The notes under the pieces are model-generated. The model saw nothing but the letters and a program-made list of their open reading frames with translations. It made no database searches and had not been told where the DNA came from. DNA of 64,000 nucleotides from positions 11,999-75,998 of the forward strand of contig USOX01000013.1 of assembly GCA_900556485.1 (NCBI GenBank). Reading direction: 5' to 3'. This document shows, piece after piece, positions 8,450 through 17,207 of this stretch; within the stretch, counting starts at the first letter, position 1, and each line of letters starts with the position of its first letter. The DNA comes from an uncultured Dysgonomonas sp. GTDB lineage: Bacteria > Bacteroidota > Bacteroidia > Bacteroidales > Dysgonomonadaceae. A program made the position numbers and the translations under genes.

Positions 8450-9244
8450 ATGAATATTCAAAATCTTAAGAATGATAATTTCTTCCTTTTGGCTGGTCCC
8501 TGTGTTATCGAAGGAGAAGAAATGGCACTTCGTATTGCCGATACTATTATAAATATAACATCGAAGCTAAATATCCCTTATGTATTCAAGGGCTCATATA
8601 AAAAAGCCAATCGTTCGCGTGTCGATTCTTTTACAGGAATCGGAGATGAAAAAGCATTAAAAATATTACGTAAAGTAAATGAAACGTTTGGAATTCCAAC
8701 TGTAACAGATATACACGAAACTCATGAGGCTGCTATGGCTGCCGAATATGTAGATGTTTTGCAAATACCGGCGTTCCTTTGCCGTCAGACAGATTTGCTT
8801 ATTGCTGCGGCTAAAACCGGAAAAATTGTCAATATTAAAAAAGGTCAATTTCTTGCTCCAAGCGGAATGAAGTTTGCAGCACAAAAAGTAGTTGACTCTG
8901 GTAATGACAATGTAATCATAACCGATAGGGGTACATCTTTCGGATACTCCGATCTTGTAGTTGATTTTAGAGGTATTCCCGAAATGAAGGAATTTGGTTT
9001 CCCTGTGGTACTGGATGCAACTCATTCTCTGCAAAAACCAAATCAGGCATCAGGCGTAACAGGTGGACAACCTCAACTTATCGAAACAATGTGTAAAGCT
9101 GGCATTGCTACAGGTGTAGATGGCCTGTTTTTGGAAACCCATTTCGATCCGGCTAATGCCCTATCCGATGGAGCTAATATGCTTCCTTTGGATCAGTTAG
9201 AAGGTCTGTTGCAAAAGTTAGTTAGGATCAAAGCTGCATTATAA
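8450..9244 (+). CDS. kdsA: 3-deoxy-8-phosphooctulonate (KDO-8-P) synthase
   Basis: The 264-residue enzyme condenses phosphoenolpyruvate with arabinose-5-phosphate to give KDO-8-phosphate, a precursor of the lipopolysaccharide inner core, in the cytoplasm. Diagnostic blocks are FLLAGPCVIEG at the start, FKGSYKKANRSR, the metal/substrate block TDIHE, LQIPAFLCRQTDLL, KKGQFLAP, TDRGTSFGYSDLVVDFRG and FLETHFDP. I start at the ATG at 8450; an in-frame TTG 36 bases earlier lies inside the promoter element. It is followed after 2 bases by comB. Confidence 0.96.
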   Translation: MNIQNLKNDNFFLLAGPCVIEGEEMALRIADTIINITSKLNIPYVFKGSYKKANRSRVDSFTGIGDEKALKILRKVNETFGIPTVTDIHETHEAAMAAEYVDVLQIPAFLCRQTDLLIAAAKTGKIVNIKKGQFLAPSGMKFAAQKVVDSGNDNVIITDRGTSFGYSDLVVDFRGIPEMKEFGFPVVLDATHSLQKPNQASGVTGGQPQLIETMCKAGIATGVDGLFLETHFDPANALSDGANMLPLDQLEGLLQKLVRIKAAL

Positions 9245-9246
9245 AT

Positions 9247-9960
9247 ATGAAGGTAGAAGTGTGCTTTTCGCCGGCTTTATATCCATATTATAAGGAAGAG
9301 GGTAAAGATAAAATAGTAGTGGTAGTCGACATATTCAGAGCGACTACTACTATGTGTGCTGCTTTACAGAATGGAGCTGCTTCTATAATTCCCGTAGCTT
9401 CTATTGATGAGGCGAAGGAATATAAATCAAAAGGTTATTTGGTTGGTGCAGAGCGAAATGTGAAACGGTGCGATTTCGCCGATTTCGGAAATTCTCCTTT
9501 CGATTATACAGTTGATAAGATAAAAAATAAAGAAGTAGTATTCACAACTACCAATGGTACGCAGGCAATTGAAATGGCTAACGATGCCAGTGATTTGATT
9601 ATTGGCGCATTTTCTAATATTAGCTCAGTCGTTGATTTCTGCATCCATAAGCAGATGGATGTGGTAGTTCTTTGTGCCGGATGGAATAATCGCTTTAATA
9701 TAGAGGACAGTCTGTTTGGTGGGGCATTAGTAAGTAGACTATTAGAAAAAGGATATGAGTCGGCCTCCGATGCTGTTCAGGTTGCTCTCTCTATGTGGAA
9801 TGATGCTATACCTGATATCAGGAAATATATAGACCGAACTGAACATATAAAAAGACTTGAGGCCAATAACTTGCAAGGTTCTGTAGAGTATTGCCTAACA
9901 GAAGATACAGTGAAACTAATACCTATATATAATAAGCAAACCAAGAAGATTACAATTTAA
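9247..9960 (+). CDS. comB: 2-phosphosulfolactate phosphatase family protein (ComB)
   Basis: The 237-residue protein matches the ComB family: VVVVDIFRATTTMCAAL, GAERNVKRCDFADFGNSP, VVFTTTNGTQAI and VVLCAGWNNRFNIEDSLFGGAL. In methanogens ComB dephosphorylates 2-phosphosulfolactate in coenzyme M synthesis. Bacteroidetes lack coenzyme M, so the true substrate here is probably another phosphonate- or sulfonate-like molecule. The start codon is 2 bases after kdsA, which indicates co-transcription and probably translational coupling. Confidence 0.88.
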   Translation: MKVEVCFSPALYPYYKEEGKDKIVVVVDIFRATTTMCAALQNGAASIIPVASIDEAKEYKSKGYLVGAERNVKRCDFADFGNSPFDYTVDKIKNKEVVFTTTNGTQAIEMANDASDLIIGAFSNISSVVDFCIHKQMDVVVLCAGWNNRFNIEDSLFGGALVSRLLEKGYESASDAVQVALSMWNDAIPDIRKYIDRTEHIKRLEANNLQGSVEYCLTEDTVKLIPIYNKQTKKITI

Positions 9961-10009
9961 TATATTGAAGTCTTGAAATCTGAAATCTTGAAACGTAATT
10001 CCAAACCCA

Positions 10010-10375
10010 ATGGCCGAACATAACGATTTAGGAAAAAGAGGAGAAGAGGTTGCGGCCGGTTATCTTCGGCAAAAAGGATATACAATCTTAAAATGTAATT
10101 GGGTATATGCTAAATATGAAGTGGATATAATAGCCACAAACGAGGAATATATTATTTTTGCAGAAGTGAAAACCAGAGCATCTGCCCGGTGGGGAAATCC
10201 AGAAGAAGCTGTATCGAAAAATAGAATAAAAAGAATGGTTGAGGCCGCTGATTTCTATTTAAATGAGTATGATATTGATATGCCCGTCCGCTTCGATGTG
10301 TTATCTTTAGTTTGGACAGGTGGAGACTTTGAAATAACACATTTTGATGATGCTTTTCTAGCACCAGTAAATTAA
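10010..10375 (+). CDS. YraN/UPF0102 family putative endonuclease
   Basis: The 121-residue protein has the UPF0102 fold: LGKRGEEVAAGYLRQKGY, then EVDIIATNEEYIIFAEVKTR, which carries the PD-(D/E)XK-type nuclease residues (D...E-V-K), and a closing FDVLSLVW. It is related to Holliday-junction-resolvase-like nucleases, but its substrate is not established. A short intergenic repeat of the form CTTGAAATCTGAAATCTTGAA lies between comB and this gene. Confidence 0.85.
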   Translation: MAEHNDLGKRGEEVAAGYLRQKGYTILKCNWVYAKYEVDIIATNEEYIIFAEVKTRASARWGNPEEAVSKNRIKRMVEAADFYLNEYDIDMPVRFDVLSLVWTGGDFEITHFDDAFLAPVN

Positions 10376-10461
10376 ATGTTGTAAACTTATTTATTGTTGA
10401 ATAGCTAGGTGCTTGACAATAGCGTATTTATGTATTTAGCTGTTACTCATTATTATAAACT

Positions 10462-10833
10462 ATGAATATTGAAGAAGCCAGAGAAGCTTGCCTTTCGATG
10501 AAAGGTGCTGTCGAATGTTTTCCGTTCGGAGACGACACATTAGTCTTTAAAGTGATGGATAAAATGTTTGCTTATATGGGGCTTGAATCCAGAGATGGCG
10601 AATTTTGGCTGAATGTAAAATGCGATCCTGAAAAAGCTGTTGAGTTAAGAGAGCATTATACCGGAATTTTACCGGGATATCATTCCAATAAAAAATACTG
10701 GAATACAATTGTGATAGACAGTGATGTTCCGGACGATCTTATTGTGGAGTTAATCCAACACTCTGTTGATGAAGTAATAAAGAAGTTGTCGAAAGTGAAA
10801 CAGGTAGAATACAATAATCTACCAAACGAATAA
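10462..10833 (+). CDS. MmcQ/YjbR family protein
   Basis: The 123-residue protein shows the MmcQ/YjbR (CyaY-like fold) pattern: EAREACLSMKGAVECFPFGDDTLVFKV, LNVKCDPEKAVELRE and GYHSNKKYWNTIVID. The family is linked to DNA binding by fold only. It is followed by birA after 5 bases, so the two are likely co-transcribed. Confidence 0.85.
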   Translation: MNIEEAREACLSMKGAVECFPFGDDTLVFKVMDKMFAYMGLESRDGEFWLNVKCDPEKAVELREHYTGILPGYHSNKKYWNTIVIDSDVPDDLIVELIQHSVDEVIKKLSKVKQVEYNNLPNE

Positions 10834-10838
10834 TAATT

Positions 10839-11570
10839 GTGCTTATTATCCACATCAAAGAAACTGGCTCTACGAGTAATTACCTGAAAGCATTATCTCT
10901 AAACAGCAGACTAGATGAAGGTACTGTTGTTGTAGCAGATTTTCAGTCTGCAGGTAAAGGACAGCAAGGAAATAGCTGGGAATCGGAGAGAGGTGAAAAT
11001 CTACTGTTTAGTATTATCCTTTACCCGGAGATGGTCAAAGCTAATGAGCAGTTTATTTTATCTCAAATTGTTTCTTTGGCAGTGGCAAAAACTCTAAGCC
11101 ATTATACAGATTACATATCTATAAAATGGCCAAATGATGTATATTGGCAGAATAAAAAAATATGTGGTATATTGGTCGAAAATCAATTGTTAAGTAGCAC
11201 TATAAGTCAATCGGTAATTGGAATTGGAATAAATATTAATCAGGAAAACTTTAAGAGTGACGCTCCAAATCCGGTTTCTTTAAAGCAGATAACAAAAGAA
11301 GAATATTCTATAAACAAAATACTGGAGGAGGTTCACTCTCTGATCATATATTATTATGAAGAGGTAAAAAGAGGCTGTAAAAGTTCTGTGATAAATTCAT
11401 ATAAAGAAATGCTTTTTCGTCGAAAAGGATATCATCTTTACAATGATGGCAAAGTAAACTTTATGGCTGAGATACAGGATATAGAGCCGGGAGGTATGTT
11501 GATTTTGAAAACAGATACTGGTGAAGAGAGGCGTTTTGCTTTTAAAGAAGTAAAATATATTTTAGAATAA
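10839..11570 (+). CDS. birA: Biotin--[acetyl-CoA-carboxylase] ligase
   Basis: The 243-residue protein is the catalytic form without an N-terminal helix-turn-helix repressor domain. It has the STSNYLK substrate segment, the biotin/AMP loop SAGKGQQGNSWES, IKWPNDVYWQNKKICGILVEN and GIGININ. It transfers biotin to the biotin carboxyl carrier protein in the cytoplasm. The start is GTG with a weak ribosome binding site. No repressor function is expected because the DNA-binding domain is absent. Confidence 0.93.
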   Translation: MLIIHIKETGSTSNYLKALSLNSRLDEGTVVVADFQSAGKGQQGNSWESERGENLLFSIILYPEMVKANEQFILSQIVSLAVAKTLSHYTDYISIKWPNDVYWQNKKICGILVENQLLSSTISQSVIGIGININQENFKSDAPNPVSLKQITKEEYSINKILEEVHSLIIYYYEEVKRGCKSSVINSYKEMLFRRKGYHLYNDGKVNFMAEIQDIEPGGMLILKTDTGEERRFAFKEVKYILE

Positions 11571-11593
11571 AACTTGGAGAAATACATAGATAT

Positions 11594-12556
11594 ATGATGG
11601 AGACAATAAATGAAGAGTTAGTCAATATCCTCAAAAGCAGGACTCCCGAAGACGGTAATACTGTTGAATTCCTGATGGATATCATTCCTTTGGGAAAAGA
11701 AGCAGCATATCGTAGACTCAGAGGTGATGTTTCTTTTACTCTGGATGAGGCGACTACCATTTGTAAGAAGCTTAATATCTCAGTAGATTTATTGTTAGGT
11801 ATAAGACAAGAAGATACATATGCTTTTCATCTGGATCCGTTTTTATTTTCAGATCCGATCAATGACTATAACAAGATGCTGTATAGAATAAAAGAAAGTA
11901 TGGATTTTATAGAAAGTGATCCGTCTGTTTATTTATACAGAGCACACAGAACACTACCACAAGAATTCTTATATAATTATAGATCCTTATCGAAAATATA
12001 TCTGTATATCTTGTATTATCAGGTATATTCTGAAATTCAGAATAAATTGAAAAATTACTCGGAATTTAGCCTTTCTGATGATGTCTTCTCAATACAAAAA
12101 GAATCAACTATTACAGTACATGCTTGTGATTCGATGTTGATATTGGATAGGCGGATTTTTATCGACTATATTGAGATTGTCAATTATTTCAAAACATTGG
12201 AAATATTGACACAATCAGATATAGATGAGATAAAAAAAGAACTATTCTTATTAATCGATGATATGGAGAAATGTGCAACTACAGGTTTGTCCTTATGCGG
12301 AAAGAAGATGGATATGTATATCTCTCATATTTCATTCGATTGTAGTTACACATGTTTAGATAGTGCAAGCCTTAAAGTTGCATCTATTGGTTTGTATTGT
12401 TTAGATTATCTATCTTCTCAGAATAGAAGAATCCATGAAAATCAAAAGAACTGGATAAAATCACTTATGCGGTTTTCTACTCTCATATCCGTTTCGGGAG
12501 AATTACAGAGAAATAAATTTTTTCAGGAGCAAAGAGACTTTGTAGAATCCATGTAA
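11594..12556 (+). CDS. Helix-turn-helix domain protein of unknown role
   Basis: The 320-residue protein begins with a helix-turn-helix-like segment: PLGKEAAYRRLRGDVSFTLD followed by EATTICKKLNISVDLLLG, which looks like a Cro/XRE-type reader. The remaining 250 residues are mainly helical with no recognised motif. It may be a transcriptional regulator with a ligand-sensing or oligomerisation domain. The ribosome binding site TTGGAGAAA precedes the double ATG. It lies between birA and the yigZ-like gene on the same strand. Confidence 0.6.
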   Translation: MMETINEELVNILKSRTPEDGNTVEFLMDIIPLGKEAAYRRLRGDVSFTLDEATTICKKLNISVDLLLGIRQEDTYAFHLDPFLFSDPINDYNKMLYRIKESMDFIESDPSVYLYRAHRTLPQEFLYNYRSLSKIYLYILYYQVYSEIQNKLKNYSEFSLSDDVFSIQKESTITVHACDSMLILDRRIFIDYIEIVNYFKTLEILTQSDIDEIKKELFLLIDDMEKCATTGLSLCGKKMDMYISHISFDCSYTCLDSASLKVASIGLYCLDYLSSQNRRIHENQKNWIKSLMRFSTLISVSGELQRNKFFQEQRDFVESM

Positions 12557-12594
12557 TAGCTGATTATTTGTTAAAACGCTATCTTTGTATCATA

Positions 12595-13191
12595 ATGGAA
12601 GATGTATTTAAAACAATATCAGCTGTATCAAAAGCCATCTATACAGAGAAACGGAGTAAGTTTATAGCATATGCTATACCTGTTCAATCAGTAGATGAAG
12701 TTAAAACAGAGGTAGATAAATTAAGAAAAGAATACTATGATGCCCGCCATGTATGTTGGGCATATATGTTAGGTGCAGAAAGAAACGAATTTAGGGCAAA
12801 TGATGATGGAGAACCATCGGGAACTGCAGGTAAACCCATTTTAGGGCAAATAAACTCAAACGAATTGACCAATATTCTGATTGCCGTAGTACGTTATTTT
12901 GGAGGAATAAAGCTAGGTACGAGTGGGCTAATTGTTGCATACCGTGAAGCAGCTGTCGAAGCGATATCCACTGCATATATTATTGAGAAAACTGTTGATT
13001 GTTCTGTTTCTTTTATGTTCGAATATCCTTTCATGAACGATGTGATGAAAATTGTAAAGGACCTTGAACCTAAGATTCTAAGCCAGAGTTATGAAATGGA
13101 CTGTTCTATGACTTTGGAAATAAGAAAGTCCAGCTTTGATATACTTAGAAACAGGTTGGAAAAAGTAGAGACACTTCGTTTTATAGAATAA
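12595..13191 (+). CDS. YigZ/IMPACT family protein
   Basis: The 198-residue protein has the UPF0029 signature NDDGEPSGTAGKPILGQI followed by VVRYFGGIKLGTSGLI, and a C-terminal ferredoxin-like domain. The bacterial YigZ/YvyE family resembles eukaryotic IMPACT, and its bacterial role is not settled. I start at the ATG at 12595; a TTG at 12568 is possible, but a TATCTTTG promoter-like element (12580-12587) lies between the two starts. Confidence 0.87.
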   Translation: MEDVFKTISAVSKAIYTEKRSKFIAYAIPVQSVDEVKTEVDKLRKEYYDARHVCWAYMLGAERNEFRANDDGEPSGTAGKPILGQINSNELTNILIAVVRYFGGIKLGTSGLIVAYREAAVEAISTAYIIEKTVDCSVSFMFEYPFMNDVMKIVKDLEPKILSQSYEMDCSMTLEIRKSSFDILRNRLEKVETLRFIE

Positions 13192-13225
13192 AAAGACAGC
13201 TGCTCATAACGAACAGCTGCCACAC
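13187..13225 (-). terminator. Terminator for gdhA
   Basis: A stem of about 11 bp with two mismatches (GGCAGCTGTTC / GAGCAGCTGTC) is followed on the minus strand by CTTTTTATT. It overlaps the end of the convergent yigZ-like gene. Confidence 0.65.
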
Positions 13226-13246
13226 CTTAATCTATTTACTTAGAGA

Positions 13247-14581
13247 TTATATGATACCTTGTGCCATTACTGCTCTGGCAACTTTCATAAATCCAGCGAT
13301 ATTAGCTCCTTTTACATAATTAACATATCCATCAGCTTCTGTGCCATATTTTACACAGTTTTCGTGGATATTAGCCATGATCCATTTCAGTTTTTCATCT
13401 ACTTGTTCAGCAGACCAACTAAGACGTTCGGAGTTTTGAGTCATTTCTAATCCTGAAACAGATACTCCACCTGCATTTGCAGCTTTACCGGGAGCATAAA
13501 GAACTTTAGCTTGTTGGAACACTTCTATAGCTTCAGGAGTCGATGGCATGTTTGCTCCTTCCGATACAGCGAATATCCCGTTTGCAACAAGAGCTTTAGC
13601 GTCGTCTCCATTAAGCTCATTCTGAGTTGCCGAAGGTAAAGCTATATCAGCCTTCTCGCTCCAAGGACGGGCGTTAGCTACGTACTTACAACCATATGTA
13701 TCAGCATATTCACTAATACGTCCTCTATAAAGTTCTTTGAGCTCTTTTACATATTCCAGTTTTTCCTTTGTGATACCTTCCGGATCATAAATATATCCGT
13801 TCGAATCTGATAGACTTACAGGTATTGCACCTAGCTCTATCAGCTTTTCGCAAGTATATTGAGCCACGTTTCCAGAACCGGATACAAGGCATTTTTTACC
13901 TTTTATATCTATATTTTTAGTTTTCAGCATTTCCAGAAGGAAATAAACATTTCCGTATCCGGTAGCTTCGGGACGGATAAGAGAACCTCCAAAAGTGATA
14001 CCTTTTCCGGTGAATGTTCCCGTGAATTCTCTGGCAAGTTTTTTATACATACCAAACATATATCCAACTTCGCGTCCCCCTACACCTATATCACCCGCAG
14101 GAACATCAGTATCAGGGCCGATATGACGCCATAATTCAGTAATAAAAGCTTGGCAGAAACGCATTATCTCAGCAGTAGATTTTCCTTTAGGATTAAAGTC
14201 GGAACCACCTTTAGCCCCTCCCATAGGGAGCGTTGTCAGTGAGTTTTTAAATGTTTGCTCAAAAGCTAAGAATTTAAGAATAGAAGGATTAACTGATGCG
14301 TGAAGGCGAAGTCCACCTTTATATGGTCCTATGGCATTACAATGTTGTACGCGGTATCCCATATTTGTATGTGTATTTCCTTTATCGTCTACCCATGTTA
14401 CACGGAATGAAAATATCCTGTCAGGAATGCATAGTCTTTCAATTAGGTTTGCTTTTTCAAATTCAGGATGTTGGTTATAAACATCTTCAATAGATTCTAA
14501 TACTTCATGTACAGCCTGATGGTATTCAGGTTCGTTTGGAAATCTCCGTTTTAAATCAGCTAATACTTGTTCTGCTTTCAT
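13247..14581 (-). CDS. gdhA: NADP-type glutamate dehydrogenase
   Basis: The 444-residue enzyme makes glutamate from 2-oxoglutarate and ammonium. It carries the catalytic lysine block LPMGGAKGGSDFNPKGKS, the DVPAGDIGVGGREVGYM segment and the nucleotide-binding SGSGNVAQYTCEKL. Length and motifs fit the hexameric bacterial family. It complements the amtB/PII cassette 10 kb away as the assimilation step. A TATATTTG -7 element (14615-14622) lies 33 bases upstream on the minus strand. Confidence 0.96.
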   Translation of the reverse strand: MKAEQVLADLKRRFPNEPEYHQAVHEVLESIEDVYNQHPEFEKANLIERLCIPDRIFSFRVTWVDDKGNTHTNMGYRVQHCNAIGPYKGGLRLHASVNPSILKFLAFEQTFKNSLTTLPMGGAKGGSDFNPKGKSTAEIMRFCQAFITELWRHIGPDTDVPAGDIGVGGREVGYMFGMYKKLAREFTGTFTGKGITFGGSLIRPEATGYGNVYFLLEMLKTKNIDIKGKKCLVSGSGNVAQYTCEKLIELGAIPVSLSDSNGYIYDPEGITKEKLEYVKELKELYRGRISEYADTYGCKYVANARPWSEKADIALPSATQNELNGDDAKALVANGIFAVSEGANMPSTPEAIEVFQQAKVLYAPGKAANAGGVSVSGLEMTQNSERLSWSAEQVDEKLKWIMANIHENCVKYGTEADGYVNYVKGANIAGFMKVARAVMAQGII

Positions 14582-14913
14582 CTTGTTTTTTCGGGTTATG
14601 ATTTATGTATGTTGCAAATATATTAAAAAATATGTCTATTTGTTAACTTTTTACTCAAAAAAGTGATATTTTCTTTTTTTTATTCGTTTTAATTAAGTAT
14701 TCGTTCATATTTTCGTTGTTTTATTTTTTTATTGCAATTGATTATAAAAGTGACAAAAGTGACAGAAAATGAATGAAGAAAAATGCATTAGAAAATATTT
14801 CTTAAAAATTGGATAAACTCTTTACATATATATTGCTTCAGAAATGTTTTTAATCTCGAATTTTTCTTATTTTTGCGAATACTAAGTATTATATAAATAA
14901 TAGATAAAGATAA
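14582..14913. promoter_or_regulatory. Divergent promoter region of gdhA and rfbB with GTGACA repeat
   Basis: The region holds TATATTTG on the minus strand (14615-14622) for gdhA, TATTTTTG on the plus strand (14868-14875) for rfbB, and between them AAAAGTGACAAAAGTGACA at 14746-14764, one of the dispersed intergenic repeats. No gene is seen. Confidence 0.55.
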
Positions 14914-16056
14914 ATGACTTACTTAATTACAGGAGGAGCCGGTTTTATAGGTTCAAATTTTGTGAAACATATGCTGATTGCTCATCCTCAAGCCAGATTG
15001 ATTGTGTTTGATGCACTCACTTATGCAGGAAATCTGGGTACATTAGCTGAAGAGTTAAAAGACCCTCGGGTTATTTTTATAAAAGGAGATATTTGTGATA
15101 GGGCTGCAACGGAGAAAGTGTTTTCCGATTATCAAATAGACTATGTAGTAAATTTTGCAGCAGAAAGTCATGTGGACAGAAGTATCGAAAATCCGCAGCT
15201 ATTTTTACAAGTAAATGTTTTGGGTACTCAAAACTTATTAGATACTGCAAAAAAATATTGGACTATAGGTAAAGATGAAAATAACTATCCTGTTTGGCGC
15301 GAAGGAGTAAAATACCTTCAAGTATCTACAGATGAAGTTTATGGATCGTTGGGTGATGAAGGTTATTTTACCGAAACTACTTCGCTCGATCCCCGATCTC
15401 CATATAGTGCAGGAAAGGCAGGAGGTGATCTTATAGTTAAAGCATATGGTGAAACTTATAAGATGCCTATTAATATAACAAGGTGTTCTAATAATTACGG
15501 GCCTTTTCATTTTCCTGAGAAATTAATCCCACTTATTATACGTAATATACTTGAAGGTAAACAGCTACCGGTATATGGGGACGGAAGTAATGTGCGCGAC
15601 TGGCTTTATGTAGAAGATCATTGTAAAGCGATTGATGCAGTTTTACATAGGGGCCGTATCGATGAAGTTTATAATGTTGGCGGGCATAATGAAAAGAAAA
15701 ACATTGATATTGTAAAATTGGTGATAAGGACAATACATGATATAATGGAAAAAGAGCCAAAATATCGCGATGTATTAAAGAAAAAAGAAGTAGCTTCGGA
15801 TGGCAGTATAGATATAAGCTGGATAAACAATGACCTAATTTCTTTTGTTAAAGACCGTCAGGGGCACGATCACCGTTATGCGATAGACCCTACCAAAATA
15901 TCGACAGAGTTAGGGTGGCTACCCGAAACAACTTTTGATGTTGGTATTGTCAAAACTATATATTGGTATCTCGACAACCAGCAATGGGTTGAAGAAGTTA
16001 CCTCCGGAGATTATATGAAGTACTACGAGCAAATGTACGGAAATAGAGGTTGTTGA
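14914..16056 (+). CDS. rfbB: dTDP-glucose 4,6-dehydratase
   Basis: The 380-residue extended SDR enzyme converts dTDP-glucose to dTDP-4-keto-6-deoxyglucose, the second step of the dTDP-rhamnose pathway for surface polysaccharide. It has the NAD motif TGGAGFIGSN, NFAAESHVDRSI, the TDEVYGSLG block, the YSAGKAGGD Tyr-Lys pair, NNYGP and DGSNVRDWLYVEDHC. The other rml genes are not adjacent. The chain is slightly longer than usual because of an insert around residues 285-310. Confidence 0.94.
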   Translation: MTYLITGGAGFIGSNFVKHMLIAHPQARLIVFDALTYAGNLGTLAEELKDPRVIFIKGDICDRAATEKVFSDYQIDYVVNFAAESHVDRSIENPQLFLQVNVLGTQNLLDTAKKYWTIGKDENNYPVWREGVKYLQVSTDEVYGSLGDEGYFTETTSLDPRSPYSAGKAGGDLIVKAYGETYKMPINITRCSNNYGPFHFPEKLIPLIIRNILEGKQLPVYGDGSNVRDWLYVEDHCKAIDAVLHRGRIDEVYNVGGHNEKKNIDIVKLVIRTIHDIMEKEPKYRDVLKKKEVASDGSIDISWINNDLISFVKDRQGHDHRYAIDPTKISTELGWLPETTFDVGIVKTIYWYLDNQQWVEEVTSGDYMKYYEQMYGNRGC

Positions 16057-16064
16057 GCTATAGA

Positions 16065-16099
16065 TTATGAGTTATAAATTAGCAATTCATAACTCATAA
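16065..16099. repeat. Intergenic palindrome between rfbB and murB
   Basis: A 16-bp stem (TTATGAGTTATAAATT, 3-base loop, complement with one G-U pair) lies directly after rfbB and may act as a terminator or mRNA stabiliser. A similar AT-rich palindrome (TTAGCTTAT...ATAAGCTAA) lies at about 17153-17180 between murB and murA. Confidence 0.55.
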
Positions 16100-16138
16100 T
16101 TCATAACTTAATGAAGTGTTGAACCAATAAAACCCGAA

Positions 16139-17146
16139 ATGGACTATTATAGGCAAACCCAATTAAAAGATTACAATTCATTTAGAACAGAAGCTTTGGC
16201 TAAAATATTTTGCCAGCCTAAAAACGTACAAGAGCTTCGCAAGTGTTTATCAGATTACCCTAACGAGAAGAAACTAGTGATAGGAGGAGGTTGCAACCTT
16301 TTCTTTACAAAAGACTTTGACGGACTTGTTATTCATCCCGAGATAAAAGGTCTTCGTGAGATATCAGATGAGGAAGAGGAAGACGAGGATATATTTATCG
16401 AGGTCAATGCTTCTGAAGATTGGGACGAGTTTGTATCTTATTGTGTAGAACGTGGATTTGCCGGAATAGAGAATCTATCTCTTATCCCCGGAACAGTAGG
16501 AGCAGCGCCTATTCAGAATATAGGAGCTTATGGAGCAGAGGTTAAAGATGTAATTCGCGAGGTTGTTGCCTTGGATATAGAAACCGGAGAGGTTGTATCT
16601 TTTTCAAATACAGAATGTGAGTTTGCATATAGAGATAGTATTTTTAAGCAGACGAATAAATATATTATAATATCTGTTGTTTTCCATTTGCGCAGGACTT
16701 TTGAATACATACCTAAGTATTTTGACTTGAACAAAGAGCTTGAAGATATATCAGAGCCTACAATTCAGGATGTACGCGATGCCGTAATTCGTGTGCGACA
16801 AAGAAAACTGCCGGACGAAAAGGTATTACCTAATGCAGGAAGCTTCTTTAAGAATCCATATATAACGCAGACTCATGCAGACAAGTTACTAATAGAATAT
16901 CCCGACCTACCGGCTTACTTACAAAAAGATGGCCAGATAAAAACATCAGCTGCTTTTCTTATTGATAAAGCAGGATATAAGGGTGTAAAGGTGGGCGAAA
17001 TAGGTACTTATCCTAAACAGCCCTTAATAGTCGTAAACTATGGCTCTCCGAAAGGAGTAGATGTTGTAAATTTCATGCATGAGATACAACATGCCGTGAA
17101 GGAGAAATTTAATATAGAATTAGAACCAGAAGTAAGAATATTCTGA
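16139..17146 (+). CDS. murB: UDP-N-acetylenolpyruvoylglucosamine reductase
   Basis: The 335-residue FAD enzyme reduces UDP-GlcNAc-enolpyruvate to UDP-MurNAc in peptidoglycan synthesis. It shows the FAD loop KLVIGGGCNLFFT, GIENLSLIPGTVGAAPIQNIGAYG, a YRDSIFK block with the conserved Tyr, and PNAGSFFKNP with the catalytic Ser. The C-terminal residues fit type I MurB. It is followed by murA, the preceding enzyme of the same pathway, 61 bases downstream. Confidence 0.96.
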   Translation: MDYYRQTQLKDYNSFRTEALAKIFCQPKNVQELRKCLSDYPNEKKLVIGGGCNLFFTKDFDGLVIHPEIKGLREISDEEEEDEDIFIEVNASEDWDEFVSYCVERGFAGIENLSLIPGTVGAAPIQNIGAYGAEVKDVIREVVALDIETGEVVSFSNTECEFAYRDSIFKQTNKYIIISVVFHLRRTFEYIPKYFDLNKELEDISEPTIQDVRDAVIRVRQRKLPDEKVLPNAGSFFKNPYITQTHADKLLIEYPDLPAYLQKDGQIKTSAAFLIDKAGYKGVKVGEIGTYPKQPLIVVNYGSPKGVDVVNFMHEIQHAVKEKFNIELEPEVRIF

Positions 17147-17207
17147 TAGCCATTAGCTTATATCCATTTTGGGATAAGCTAACAGCTAACAGTTAACAAA
17201 ATTAAGA